From positions 1-10,362 of the forward strand of contig VBAN01000195.1 of the NCBI GenBank assembly GCA_005882445.1: a stretch of DNA of 10,362 nucleotides, read 5' to 3'. Numbering within the stretch: the first letter of the stretch is position 1; each line of letters starts with the position of its first letter. Shown piece by piece: positions 1 through 8,454 of the stretch. The notes under the pieces were generated by a model. The model worked only from the letters and a program-made list of their open reading frames with translations. It made no database searches and was not told where the DNA came from. Source of the stretch: Candidatus Segetimicrobium genomatis. Its GTDB lineage: Bacteria; Sysuimicrobiota; Sysuimicrobiia; Sysuimicrobiales; Segetimicrobiaceae. The translations under genes and the position numbers were made by a program.

Positions 1-567
1 TTCCCGGTCGAGGGTGAGCCCCCGGTCGTCCTCGACTATGCTACGACGGCCATCGCCGTCGGGAAGATCATGGTCGCCCGCGATGCCGGCACGTCCCTGC
101 CTCCCGGCATCATGCTCGACCGGGACGGCAGGCCGAGCACGGACCCGGCTGAGTTCTTCAACGAGGGCGCGCTCCTGCCGTTTGGCGGGCACAAGGGCTA
201 CGCCCTGTCGGTGATGGCCGAACTGTTTGGGCAGGCGCTCACGGGAGCCGAGCAGCACGAGGGGGCGGGGACCGCGGAAGACGTGTTTCGGCGCTCCGGG
301 GCGCTGCTCTTCGCGATTCACGTCGGCGCCTTTCGCCCTGCGGAGGAGGCCAAGGCGGTAGCGCGGGGGCTCGTCACCCGTCTTCGCGCGGTTCCGCCCG
401 CCCACGGCGTCGAGTGCGTGCTCACCCCCGGCGAGCCGGAGGCGAGGACGCGGCGGCAGCGGGCGTCTGTGGGGATCGAGATCGCGGAGAACACGTGGCG
501 AGCGATCCTGACGGCGGGGGAATCAGTCGGGCTCGCGTCCACGGATCTCCCGGGGCCGGCCGCCTGA
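1..567 (+). CDS. Ldh2 family (malate/L-lactate/ureidoglycolate dehydrogenase-like) oxidoreductase, C-terminal part
   Basis: The frame is open from base 1 to the TGA at 565-567, giving the last 188 residues of a protein whose family is usually about 340-360 residues; the N-terminal part with the catalytic His lies upstream of the window. Family signatures seen are DYATTAIAVGKI near the left edge (usual form DMATS..A.GK), a GRPSTDP segment, and the strongly conserved LLPFGGHKGYALSVMAEL block (from base 172). The C-terminal pattern (LTPGEPE...R...GIEI...W) also fits. Family members are NAD(P)H-dependent cytoplasmic dehydrogenases of 2-hydroxy acids such as malate, lactate, ureidoglycolate or 2,3-diketogulonate; the substrate cannot be read from this fragment. 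It is followed by a transporter and, further on, carbamate kinase and an aminotransferase, which suggests a catabolic operon. The family call is secure; the substrate is open. Confidence 0.9.
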   Translation, partial: FPVEGEPPVVLDYATTAIAVGKIMVARDAGTSLPPGIMLDRDGRPSTDPAEFFNEGALLPFGGHKGYALSVMAELFGQALTGAEQHEGAGTAEDVFRRSGALLFAIHVGAFRPAEEAKAVARGLVTRLRAVPPAHGVECVLTPGEPEARTRRQRASVGIEIAENTWRAILTAGESVGLASTDLPGPAA

Positions 568-575
568 GGGGCCGC

Positions 576-594
576 GGGCGAGAGCCCGTCGCCC
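576..594 (+). terminator. possible GC-rich hairpin after the dehydrogenase gene
   Basis: GGGCGA (576-581) and TCGCCC (589-594) form a 6-bp inverted repeat around a 7-nt loop, 8 nt after the stop codon of the dehydrogenase. There is no T tract behind it, so it is not a standard intrinsic terminator. It may only be a chance GC-rich stem. Confidence 0.2.
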
Positions 595-649
595 GATGGG
601 ATCCGCCCGCCGGGTGCAGATCGGACGCGCGCTTCGCCGCGACACCGCC

Positions 650-1830
650 ATGAGCGGGATTCCCCAGGTCGCACCCGCGGCCCGCCGCGCGGCCCTCGGG
701 TTGATCGCCGCGGCGCAGATCGGCGCGATGAGCACGTGGTTCAGCGCGGCCGCGGTCGCGACGTCGCTGGCCCGCGACTGGCAGTGTCCGCGGTGAGCGG
801 GATCGCCGACATCCTCCCCACGCGCGCCGTGTTCGTGGCCAGCGCGCTGGTCGCGGCCGCCGTGAATGGTTTGCTGATCGGCACGGGCGGAGACCTCCGC
901 CTGGCCCTTCCGCTCCGGTTTCTCTTGGGCGTCTTCCTCGCGGGCGTCTATCCCACCGGGATGAAACTGATGACCGGCTGGTTTCTCCAAGATCGGGGAC
1001 TGGCCATCGGGATCCTGGTGGGCGCGCTCACGCTCGGCGCGGCGTTCCCCCATCTCGTGGCCGGGATCGGCCTGGCCGGACTGTTCTCCTGGCCGCGCGT
1101 GATCGCGGCGACGAGCCTGGGGGCGGTGGCCTCGGCCGCGATCGTCGCGTGGTTCGTGCGAGACGGCCCCTATCAGGCTCTCCCCACACGCCTCGATCTG
1201 GGCTGGGCCCTGCGGTCCCTGCGGGATCCGGCCCTGCGGCTGGCCAATCTGGGTTATTTCGGGCATATGTGGGAACTATACGCAATGTGGACGTGGATCC
1301 CGGCCTTTCTTCTGGCGAGCGTTCAGGCGTCGGACGCCGCGGGCGGCGAAGCGGCCGGCCGGTGGGCGAGCCTCTGGGCCGCCGCGGTGATCGGCGCCGG
1401 CGCCCCCGGTTGCGTCGCCGCAGGGCTGCTGGCGGATCGCCTCGGGCGGACGGTGATCACGGCCGCCGCGATGGCGATCAGTGGCAGCTGCGCCGTGGTG
1501 ACCGGGCTGCTGTTCGGGAAATCTCCGGCGCTCGTGGTGGCCGTGGCGGCCGCCTGGGGGATCAGCGTCATCGCGGACTCGGCTCAATTTTCGGCGGCGA
1601 TCAGCGAACTCGCGGAGCCGAACCGGGTCGGCAGCGCGCTGGCGTTCCAGACCGCCGTGGGCTTCCTGCTGACGGCGATCAGCATCCAGATCGTGCCCGC
1701 GGTCGTCAGGGGAGCGCACTGGTCCCAAGCCTTCGGCATGCTTGCCGTGGGGCCCGCGCTGGGGGCGATCGCGATGGTCCGGCTGCGTGAACGGCCGGAA
1801 GCGGTGCGGCTCGCGGGCGGCCGCCGGTGA
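650..1830 (+). pseudogene. MFS transporter, reading frame broken near base 780
   Basis: Two frames together encode a major facilitator transporter of the inner membrane. Frame 2 from ATG 650 (or ATG 596) gives a short N-terminus and TM1 with the typical MSTWFSAAAVATSLARDW pattern, then hits TGA at 794-796. Frame 1 takes over at about 778-784 (LAVSAVSGIADILPTRAVF) and runs to TGA 1828-1830 with the remaining hydrophobic helices, including a motif-A loop GLLADRLGRT between the later helices. Relatives normally have about 20 more residues between these two parts, covering the loop after TM1 and the start of TM2 (an AWLT..VQ.GFV-type stretch). Both a frame change and a loss of roughly 60-70 bases are therefore implied. 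As written the gene cannot make a normal transporter; this may be true decay or an assembly error. No good ribosome binding site is seen before either ATG; 650 gives the more usual N-terminus. Substrate unknown; the context suggests the compound broken down by the neighbouring enzymes. Confidence 0.75.
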
Positions 1831-1889
1831 TCCGCGGGCAGGCCAGGGAGCCCGGGCGAAGGCGTAGAAGCAAGGGACGCGGAGCGTAA

Positions 1890-4207
<2,318 letters not shown>

Positions 4208-4219
4208 GGAGGGAGCGTC

Positions 4220-5428
4220 GTGGATAAGGCACCGCAGGCCGGCGAGTTGCGGCTGGCCGATCGGATGGGCGTTCTCGGCACGGAGACCGCGTTTGAGGTG
4301 CTCGCCCGGGCGAAGGCCCTCGAGGCCGCCGGGCGCTCGATCATCCATCTGGAGATCGGCGAACCCGACTTCGACACCCCGGAGCACATCAAGGAGGCCG
4401 CCGTCCGGGCCTTGCGCGATGGGTACACCCATTACACGCCCGCCGCCGGCCTGCTCGAGGCGCGCGAGGCCATCGCCGAGCACGTGGGCGCCCTCCGGGG
4501 GATCACCGTGGCGCCGGACGAAGTCGTCATTACCCCCGGCGCCAAGCCCGTCATGTTCTTCCTGGTGCTGGCCCTGGTGAATCCGGGCGACGAGGTGATC
4601 TACCCCGACCCGGGCTTTCCGATTTACGAATCGGTGGCGCGGTTTGTGGGAGCCCGGCCCGTCCCCTGGGTGCTGCGCGAGGAGCGGCAGTTTCGGGCCG
4701 ACCCGGAGGAGCTGCGCGCGCGCCTCACCCCGCGCACGAAGCTGATCATCCTGAACTCCCCGCACAATCCCGCCGCCAGCGTCCTGTCACGCCGCGACAT
4801 GGAGGCGGTGGCCGAGATCGTGCGGGGCCGGCCGGTCACCGTTCTCGCGGATGAGATCTACGGACGGATCCTCTATGACGGGACGTTTGCCAGTCTGGCC
4901 AGCATTCCAGAGGCGCGGGCGCAGACGGTGATCCTCGACGGCTTCAGCAAGACCTATGCGATGACCGGGTGGCGTCTCGGGTACGGCGTGATGCAGGCCG
5001 GTCTCGCCGCGCGCATCACGCAGCTGATGGTGAACTCCAACTCCTGCACCGCGGCGTTCACGCAGATGGCCGGGATCGCCGCCCTGCGGGGTCCCCAGGA
5101 CGGCGTCGCGCGGATGGTCGCGGAGTTCCGCCGCCGCCGCGACGTCATCGTCACCGGGCTCAACGCGCTGCCGGGCGTGACGTGCCTGCGGCCCCCGGGC
5201 GCGTTCTACGCGTTCCCGAACATCCGCAAGATCGATTCGGATGCCGGGCATTTACAAGATTACCTGCTCCGCGAGGCGGGCGTGGCCGTGCTCGCCGGGA
5301 CCGCCTTCGGGGCCCACGGGCAGGGATACCTGCGCCTGAGTTACGCCAACTCGACCGAGGCGATCAGCGAGGCCCTCCGCCGGATGACCCAGGCGATCGC
5401 CCGCTACGCGCCTCAGGCCAAAACGTAG
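4220..5428 (+). CDS. PLP-dependent aminotransferase, class I/II (aspartate aminotransferase fold)
   Basis: A complete 402-residue fold-type I aminotransferase, starting at GTG 4220 behind a purine-rich AGGGAGGGAG site (4206-4215). Residues seen: LEIGEPDFDTPEHI (44-57), YTHYTPAAGLLEAREAIA (69-86), the ITPGAKPVMF cofactor-phosphate loop (104-113), SPHNPAASV with N183, LADEIY with D211 and Y214, FSKTYAMTGWRLGYG with the Schiff-base lysine K244 and phosphate-binding R252, and YLRLSYANS with the substrate-carboxylate arginine R372. Family members move amino groups between amino acids and 2-oxo acids in the cytoplasm. The sequence resembles the AspC/AlaA-like subgroup (IGEPDFDTP, TGWRLGY), but the donor and acceptor cannot be assigned. 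Position directly after carbamate kinase suggests a role in nitrogen salvage from an imported compound. No structural anomaly is seen. Confidence 0.93.
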   Translation: MDKAPQAGELRLADRMGVLGTETAFEVLARAKALEAAGRSIIHLEIGEPDFDTPEHIKEAAVRALRDGYTHYTPAAGLLEAREAIAEHVGALRGITVAPDEVVITPGAKPVMFFLVLALVNPGDEVIYPDPGFPIYESVARFVGARPVPWVLREERQFRADPEELRARLTPRTKLIILNSPHNPAASVLSRRDMEAVAEIVRGRPVTVLADEIYGRILYDGTFASLASIPEARAQTVILDGFSKTYAMTGWRLGYGVMQAGLAARITQLMVNSNSCTAAFTQMAGIAALRGPQDGVARMVAEFRRRRDVIVTGLNALPGVTCLRPPGAFYAFPNIRKIDSDAGHLQDYLLREAGVAVLAGTAFGAHGQGYLRLSYANSTEAISEALRRMTQAIARYAPQAKT

Positions 5429-5447
5429 GCCCCTCGGATCCACCGAA

Positions 5448-5499
5448 CGGATGAGTTTGACGTATCGAATGTTCTGGCAGAACCTCCAATCGGATGAGT
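5448..5499 (+). promoter_or_regulatory. possible regulatory region: direct repeats around a small palindrome
   Basis: The 174-base stretch between the aminotransferase stop and the small secreted gene holds CGGATGAGT twice (5448-5456 and 5491-5499), flanking GTTCT-GGC-AGAAC (5471-5483), an inverted repeat with 5-bp arms. TTGACG at 5457-5462 could be a -35 element but no matching -10 hexamer is seen at the right distance. This may be an operator/promoter for the downstream gene; the arrangement is seen, the role is inferred. Confidence 0.3.
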
Positions 5500-5602
5500 C
5501 CGGCCGTTCCGGGACGCGGGCATCAATGAGGTGAGGGACGATGTCGTATCCGCCCCAAGGAAAACGGCCGCGGGGTATGGACGAGATGAGGCGGTGGTGA
5601 GG

Positions 5603-5908
5603 ATGAACGTGACGAAGGCGATCGTGGCGCTGGGGATCGTTGTCGCCGCGACCCTGCTCAGCATTCGGCCCGTGATGGCCGGGGCAGCGGTCAACGGCGC
5701 CATGCCCGGCGATTCCGATTCGATGGCCACGAGCGGCGGTCGCATGTTGCAGCACGAACTCATGCCGGCCGACTGCGGCGGCGGGGGCGACTATTCGACC
5801 TCGACCGACGACGGCAATTCCGCGCCGAGTGACGACGGGAGCACCAATCAGAGCGGCGGTTCGAGCAACGACGGCGGTTCCAGTCAGGATCCGTCCCTTT
5901 CGGACTGA
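5603..5908 (+). CDS. small secreted Ser/Gly/Asp/Asn-rich protein, function unknown
   Basis: From ATG 5603 the product is 101 residues. It begins with a clear signal peptide (MNVTKAIVALGI..., a long hydrophobic core to about residue 20, and PVMA before a likely cleavage near residue 26-28). The mature part is about 75 residues and low in complexity: after a short segment with MLQHELMPADCGGGG it is almost only S, G, D, N, T and Q, with GGSS-ND-GGSS type repeats. There is one Cys. An in-frame GTG at 5531 would add 24 residues before the signal peptide and is less likely. A GAGG at 5588-5591 is a modest ribosome binding site. The tail is acidic, hydrophilic and probably disordered, so it may be a cell-surface linker or a metal-binding or matrix peptide, but I recognise no family. 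The stop is only 2 bases from the stop of the convergent gene on the other strand. Confidence 0.6.
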   Translation: MNVTKAIVALGIVVAATLLSIRPVMAGAAVNGAMPGDSDSMATSGGRMLQHELMPADCGGGGDYSTSTDDGNSAPSDDGSTNQSGGSSNDGGSSQDPSLSD

Positions 5909-5914
5909 CGTCAG
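5905..5914. repeat. palindrome holding both convergent stop codons
   Basis: CTGACGTCAG is a perfect 10-bp palindrome. It contains the TGA of the rightward secreted-protein gene (5906-5908) and, on the other strand, the TGA of the leftward cyclotransferase gene (5911-5913). There is no room for a standard terminator between the two genes, so their 3' ends must overlap unless one of them is terminated inside the other. Confidence 0.6.
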
Positions 5915-6267
5915 CCTCGCGGGGGAGCGCTAAGCGGACGCCCCGGAGCGCCGGCGGCCGGGACGTAGACGTAGGCATCGAGGGTGCGGCCCTCGATCGT
6001 GTCGACCCCGACGACGATCCGCCGGTAGCGGTCTCCTTCGTACGCGTCCAGGATTTGGAGCGCGCGCGCGTCGATGCCGTCGAGCACTTTGCCGGCCACG
6101 CGGGCGCCGTCTTCGGGGTAGATCACCGGATACCCGATCGAGGGATCAGATGCGCGACGGTAGCCGTTGAGGACCGCCGGGCGCCCAAACAGTCGGTGGC
6201 CCAGGAGCCCCTGGACCACCGCGTCGTCTTTCAACGTCCCGTAGACGAAGAGTCGGGAAACCGTCAC
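5911..6267 (-). CDS. gamma-glutamylcyclotransferase-like protein (GGCT/AIG2 family)
   Basis: A complete 118-residue protein of the GGCT fold, starting at GTG 6267. Signs are the opening β-strand and glycine loop RLFVYGTLKDD (5-15), the central GKVLDGID segment (59-66), and LDAYEGDRYRRIVV (73-86) with the conserved acidic residue E77 that acts as catalytic base in the family, then a closing LDAYVYVP strand (96-103). Family enzymes form 5-oxoproline from gamma-glutamyl amino acids, or act on related gamma-glutamyl amines; many bacterial members have no known substrate. The start overlaps the stop of the upstream XRE regulator in a GTGA, so translation is probably coupled and the two proteins may act together. 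A longer in-frame reading upstream (to 6651) only covers the regulator gene in another frame and is not real. The Pro/Gly-rich C-terminus is ordinary. Confidence 0.85.
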   Translation of the reverse strand: MTVSRLFVYGTLKDDAVVQGLLGHRLFGRPAVLNGYRRASDPSIGYPVIYPEDGARVAGKVLDGIDARALQILDAYEGDRYRRIVVGVDTIEGRTLDAYVYVPAAGAPGRPLSAPPRG

Positions 6268-6833
6268 ACCGCCCTGGCCCGCTGGCTCAGCCACTTGCGG
6301 ATGGCCTCGTGCGCCGCTTCCCACCCCTGGCGAAACGCTTCCTGCGCGACCGACGCGCTCTCTTCGCGCCCGCCGTGGCGCGGCGAACCGGCGACCAGGC
6401 GGGTTTCCACCGTGGCGGCGAGGTCTTCGACCCGCATCCGCTCCAACGCCGTGCGGAGCTCTTCCGGCGCGATGCTGCGGCCGATCTCGACCGGAAGGTG
6501 TTCGAGGCGGTGGATGAGCTCGAGGTGGCGCTGGACCGATTTCGCCTCGAGCGCGTCCACGGCGTCCTGGGTCGATTCGATGCGCCCCTTCGCGGGCCGC
6601 TCCCGGTACCCTTCGATGAAGTAGGCGGGCGATTGATTGAGCGCCTCGCACAGCCGCATGAACGTCTCGAACTTTGGCAGGGCCTTGCCGCGCTCCCAGT
6701 CCCCCACCGCGACGCCGCTGCGGAGCCCGAGCCGCTTGGCCAGTTGCGCCTGGCTGATGCCCGCGGCCTGCCGGGCTTCATGAACCCGGCCGCCGAAGGC
6801 GCGCCGCAACTCGACTACCGGACGCTGTTCCAT
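6264..6833 (-). CDS. XRE-family helix-turn-helix regulator with a helical C-terminal region
   Basis: A complete 189-residue protein. Residues 13-75 form a Cro/C1-type DNA-binding domain: RVHEARQAAGISQAQLAKRL, the recognition part RSGVAVGDWERGKALPKFETFMRLCEAL and a closing SPAYFIEG. Residues 80-189 are mostly charged helix (AVDALEAKSVQRHLELIHRL, EELRTALERMRVEDLAATVETRL) and end in AFRQGWEAAHEAIRKWLSQR, which looks like an oligomerisation or partner-binding helix; I recognise no domain in it. ATG 6833 is well placed against a promoter that would make the mRNA leaderless (6840-6868). The downstream gamma-glutamylcyclotransferase-like gene starts within the stop codon (GTGA overlap). XRE genes paired this way often autoregulate, and two GAGGAC copies in the promoter region could be the operator. 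A cytoplasmic transcription factor is the likely role; the target and signal are unknown. Confidence 0.88.
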   Translation of the reverse strand: MEQRPVVELRRAFGGRVHEARQAAGISQAQLAKRLGLRSGVAVGDWERGKALPKFETFMRLCEALNQSPAYFIEGYRERPAKGRIESTQDAVDALEAKSVQRHLELIHRLEHLPVEIGRSIAPEELRTALERMRVEDLAATVETRLVAGSPRHGGREESASVAQEAFRQGWEAAHEAIRKWLSQRARAV

Positions 6834-6839
6834 GTCCTC

Positions 6840-6868
6840 ATTTTAGGTGACGTCCTCGCAAAGTGCAA
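6840..6868 (-). promoter_or_regulatory. sigma70-type promoter for the XRE-GGCT pair, probably leaderless
   Basis: On the minus strand TTGCAC (6868-6863), a 17-nt spacer and TAAAAT (6845-6840) form a good promoter. Only 6 nt separate the -10 from the ATG at 6833, so transcription would begin at or next to the start codon. GAGGAC occurs twice, once in the spacer and once between the -10 and the ATG, with GACGTC overlapping the first copy. These may be operator half-sites for the regulator itself. Confidence 0.6.
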
Positions 6869-6905
6869 TCCCGCGACAGCCTCGGGCGCGACTCACGGCC
6901 GTTCA

Positions 6906-7274
6906 TCAGAACAACCGCTCCTGCACGCGCGGTCGTTGAATCTGGCGAACCGCTTTGCGCGCGGCATCGAAGGTCAGCCCATCCGACGTCATCAGCTTGT
7001 GAATCACCTTGCCGTCGTGGCCGGGGCGGAACCGGGCGCCCCGGGTGATCGTCGGCTCGCCGCATCCGCAGAGGCACGGCTCGCCCCGTCCATCGGCGCG
7101 CATCGCCGGCGAGTGCCGGCGGAGCCAGCGTTGAAGCTCCGCTTCTTCCACGCGCCAGGCGCGGCCGACCCGGACGGCCGGGAGCACGCCGCGCTGCAGC
7201 AGCCGGCGGATCGCCGCCGGCGACACGCGCAGCAGCGCGGCGGCTTCCTGGGGGGTGAGAAACCGCCTGGTCAT
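6906..7274 (-). CDS. excisionase-type HTH protein with a C-terminal CxCGCG...GHD motif
   Basis: A complete 122-residue protein. Residues 4-52 are a MerR/excisionase-like winged helix domain (FLTPQEAAALLRVSPAAIRRLLQRG, then the wing VRVGRAWRVEEAELQRWL), as in phage excisionases and the small 'helix-turn-helix domain' proteins. Residues 67-87 carry C-L-C-G-C-G followed by RFRPGHD. Three Cys and one His in this order are a probable metal site; the same short motif is seen in actinobacterial and phage proteins of unknown function. The last 30 residues are basic (ARKAVRQIQRPRVQERLF). It lies just upstream of the XRE-GGCT pair, on the same strand, but the pair has its own promoter. There is no recombinase in the window, so a role as a true excisionase is not supported; a DNA-binding regulator or remnant of a mobile element is likelier. 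The ribosome binding site is poor; ATG 7274 is chosen because the domain begins at once. Confidence 0.75.
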   Translation of the reverse strand: MTRRFLTPQEAAALLRVSPAAIRRLLQRGVLPAVRVGRAWRVEEAELQRWLRRHSPAMRADGRGEPCLCGCGEPTITRGARFRPGHDGKVIHKLMTSDGLTFDAARKAVRQIQRPRVQERLF

Positions 7275-7312
7275 CGTCGCTCTGTTTGGCGCTCGGCGCG
7301 GCTTCGTCCTCG

Positions 7313-7927
7313 TCAGTGCGACGAGCTCTTTTGCTGGTAGTCGCGCACCAATCTCGGGTTCCGGTCGGCCGCCGTCAGGAGCTCGTCGCGGGCGGCCTGC
7401 GGGAGCCCGGCGGTGGCCTCCCGGATCGCGGCGACGTACTGCTCGTGCGATTGGAACGTGGTTTCCGCCAGGCCGGTGGCGACCACTCCGGCGCCGCCGA
7501 ACTGATCCCCGCTGCCGGTGAGCGCAAACGACAGGCGCGTCCCGAGATACGTCCCGAAGAAGAGGAGCGTGGTCTGCTTGCCGTCGCTCGTCATGAGAAT
7601 CTGGCCGGCCCGGATCGGGCCGGCCTTGGTGGCCATCGTGAACGTCCCACCGCCGGCCCGCTGGCTCGCCCCGTTCGCGTAGGTATAACTCCCTTCCGAC
7701 AAGGGGAGCCCGCCCAGGCTGCCCCGGAGCGTGCCCACGTAGGTGCGCCGGGTGCCCTGATCCGTCAGCGTCAGCCCCGGGATCGAAAGCGGAAGGTCAA
7801 GGCTGTAGTAGAGGACGTACTCTGGCTGGCCGAACGCGGTGGGCATCTGCTGCGGTATCCCGACGGAGAGCCACGCCGCGGTCAGGAGACCGGCAAGTGC
7901 CGGCCGCCATCGTGCCAGGTGTCGCAT
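7313..7927 (-). CDS. secreted protein of unknown function
   Basis: A complete 204-residue protein from ATG 7927. A basic start (MRHLARWRP), a hydrophobic core (ALAGLLTAAWLSVGI) and a small-residue stretch before QPEYV mark a signal peptide cut near residue 34. The mature part is first β-rich with many Gly, Ser and Thr residues (YVGTLRGSLGGLPLSEGSYTYANG, GGTFTMATKAG, LLFFGTYLGTRLSFALTGSGD), consistent with a small antiparallel barrel. From about residue 155 it is helical (HEQYVAAIREATAGLPQAARDELLTAADRNPRLVRDY). It has no Cys. I recognise no family. The start is set by GGGGGGAGG six bases upstream of the ATG; the GTG just before (7930) is too close to that site. It faces away from the zinc-ribbon gene, with about 200 bases between them. 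Confidence 0.75.
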   Translation of the reverse strand: MRHLARWRPALAGLLTAAWLSVGIPQQMPTAFGQPEYVLYYSLDLPLSIPGLTLTDQGTRRTYVGTLRGSLGGLPLSEGSYTYANGASQRAGGGTFTMATKAGPIRAGQILMTSDGKQTTLLFFGTYLGTRLSFALTGSGDQFGGAGVVATGLAETTFQSHEQYVAAIREATAGLPQAARDELLTAADRNPRLVRDYQQKSSSH

Positions 7928-7933
7928 CACGAG

Positions 7934-7942
7934 CCTCCCCCC
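7934..7942 (-). promoter_or_regulatory. strong Shine-Dalgarno site deciding the start of the secreted protein
   Basis: On the minus strand GGGGGGAGG ends at 7934, 6 nt before ATG 7927. Spacing to the alternative GTG at 7930 would be only 3 nt, so ATG 7927 is preferred. Confidence 0.7.
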
Positions 7943-8041
7943 TTGCGTACATCGGTTCGGCGATCCCCGCGCGCATCCCTTCGCTCCGGCCGTGGAATCG
8001 TCCGCGACCCCGTGCGGTCTCGATGATGGCTTGGAGCGGCC

Positions 8042-8071
8042 TTGTCACCGCGAAAGACGGGATCGTATAAT
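8042..8071 (+). promoter_or_regulatory. sigma70-type promoter for the zinc-ribbon gene
   Basis: TTGTCA (8042-8047), an 18-nt spacer and a perfect TATAAT (8066-8071) form the best promoter in the window. Transcription would begin near 8078 and leave a leader of about 50 nt before ATG 8127. The leader contains a short GCGCG-ATAC-CGCGC stem and a GGGGGAA ribosome binding site (8114-8120) 6 nt before the ATG. It probably drives the zinc-ribbon gene and perhaps the genes after it. Confidence 0.75.
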
Positions 8072-8126
8072 CAAGGGAAAGCTGGTGCGCGATACCGCGC
8101 CGAGATGATCGTTGGGGGAATGTCGC

Positions 8127-8429
8127 ATGCCGTTCGTCGACAAGACCCTGCATTGCCTCGACTGCGGAAAGGAGTTCGTGTTCACCGCCGGCGAGCAGGA
8201 GTTCTACCAGAAGAAGGGGTTCACGAACGAGCCGCTGCGGTGTAAAGATTGCCGGGACGCGCGGAAGCGGTCACGCGAGGGCGCCCCCGGGCTGCCGCGC
8301 GAGATGTTCGACGCCGTCTGCGCGAAGTGCGGGGCGAACACCCAGGTGCCGTTTCGTCCTCGGGAGGATCGCCCCGTCTATTGCCAGGACTGCTTCCGCG
8401 AGATCCGCGCGCAGCAGAGTGTGGGCTAA
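8127..8429 (+). CDS. double zinc-ribbon protein (four CxxC motifs)
   Basis: A complete 100-residue cytoplasmic protein. The first half matches the 'probable zinc-ribbon' pattern DKTLHCLDCGKEFVFTAGEQ then EFYQKKGFTNEPLRCKDCR, with Cys pairs C10/C13 and C39/C42. The second half matches the CxxC-CxxC unit often found behind it (VCAKCGANTQVPFRPRED then RPVYCQDCF), with C65/C68 and C86/C89. Eight cysteines should bind two zinc ions. Such proteins are widespread and small, and are often described as single-stranded nucleic acid or protein binders, but no biochemical role is firmly known. ATG 8127 is set by GGGGGAA (8114-8120) and by the usual MPF.DKTL.C beginning; an upstream TTG (8112) would put the ribosome binding site inside the gene. 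A strong promoter precedes it, so it is probably well expressed. Confidence 0.9.
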   Translation: MPFVDKTLHCLDCGKEFVFTAGEQEFYQKKGFTNEPLRCKDCRDARKRSREGAPGLPREMFDAVCAKCGANTQVPFRPREDRPVYCQDCFREIRAQQSVG

Positions 8430-8454
8430 GGCCCGGTCCCGCTTGTCCCCCATC

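Noticed and set aside
736..1830. Transporter start at GTG 736
   Set aside because: The first 15 residues from 736 are an out-of-frame reading of TM1 (Arg/Gly-rich); the true N-terminus is in the other frame.
6268..6651. N-terminal extension of the cyclotransferase-like protein
   Set aside because: The extension is Arg/Gly/Pro-rich out-of-frame sequence of the XRE gene; the family domain begins at GTG 6267 in a GTGA overlap.
6309..7340. 343-codon open frame on the plus strand
   Set aside because: It is opposite the XRE and HTH/Cys-motif genes, whose domains are clear; the plus-strand product has no recognisable pattern.
7286..8026. 246-codon open frame on the plus strand
   Set aside because: Opposite the secreted protein, which has a strong ribosome binding site and signal peptide; the plus-strand product is Arg/Pro-rich and featureless.
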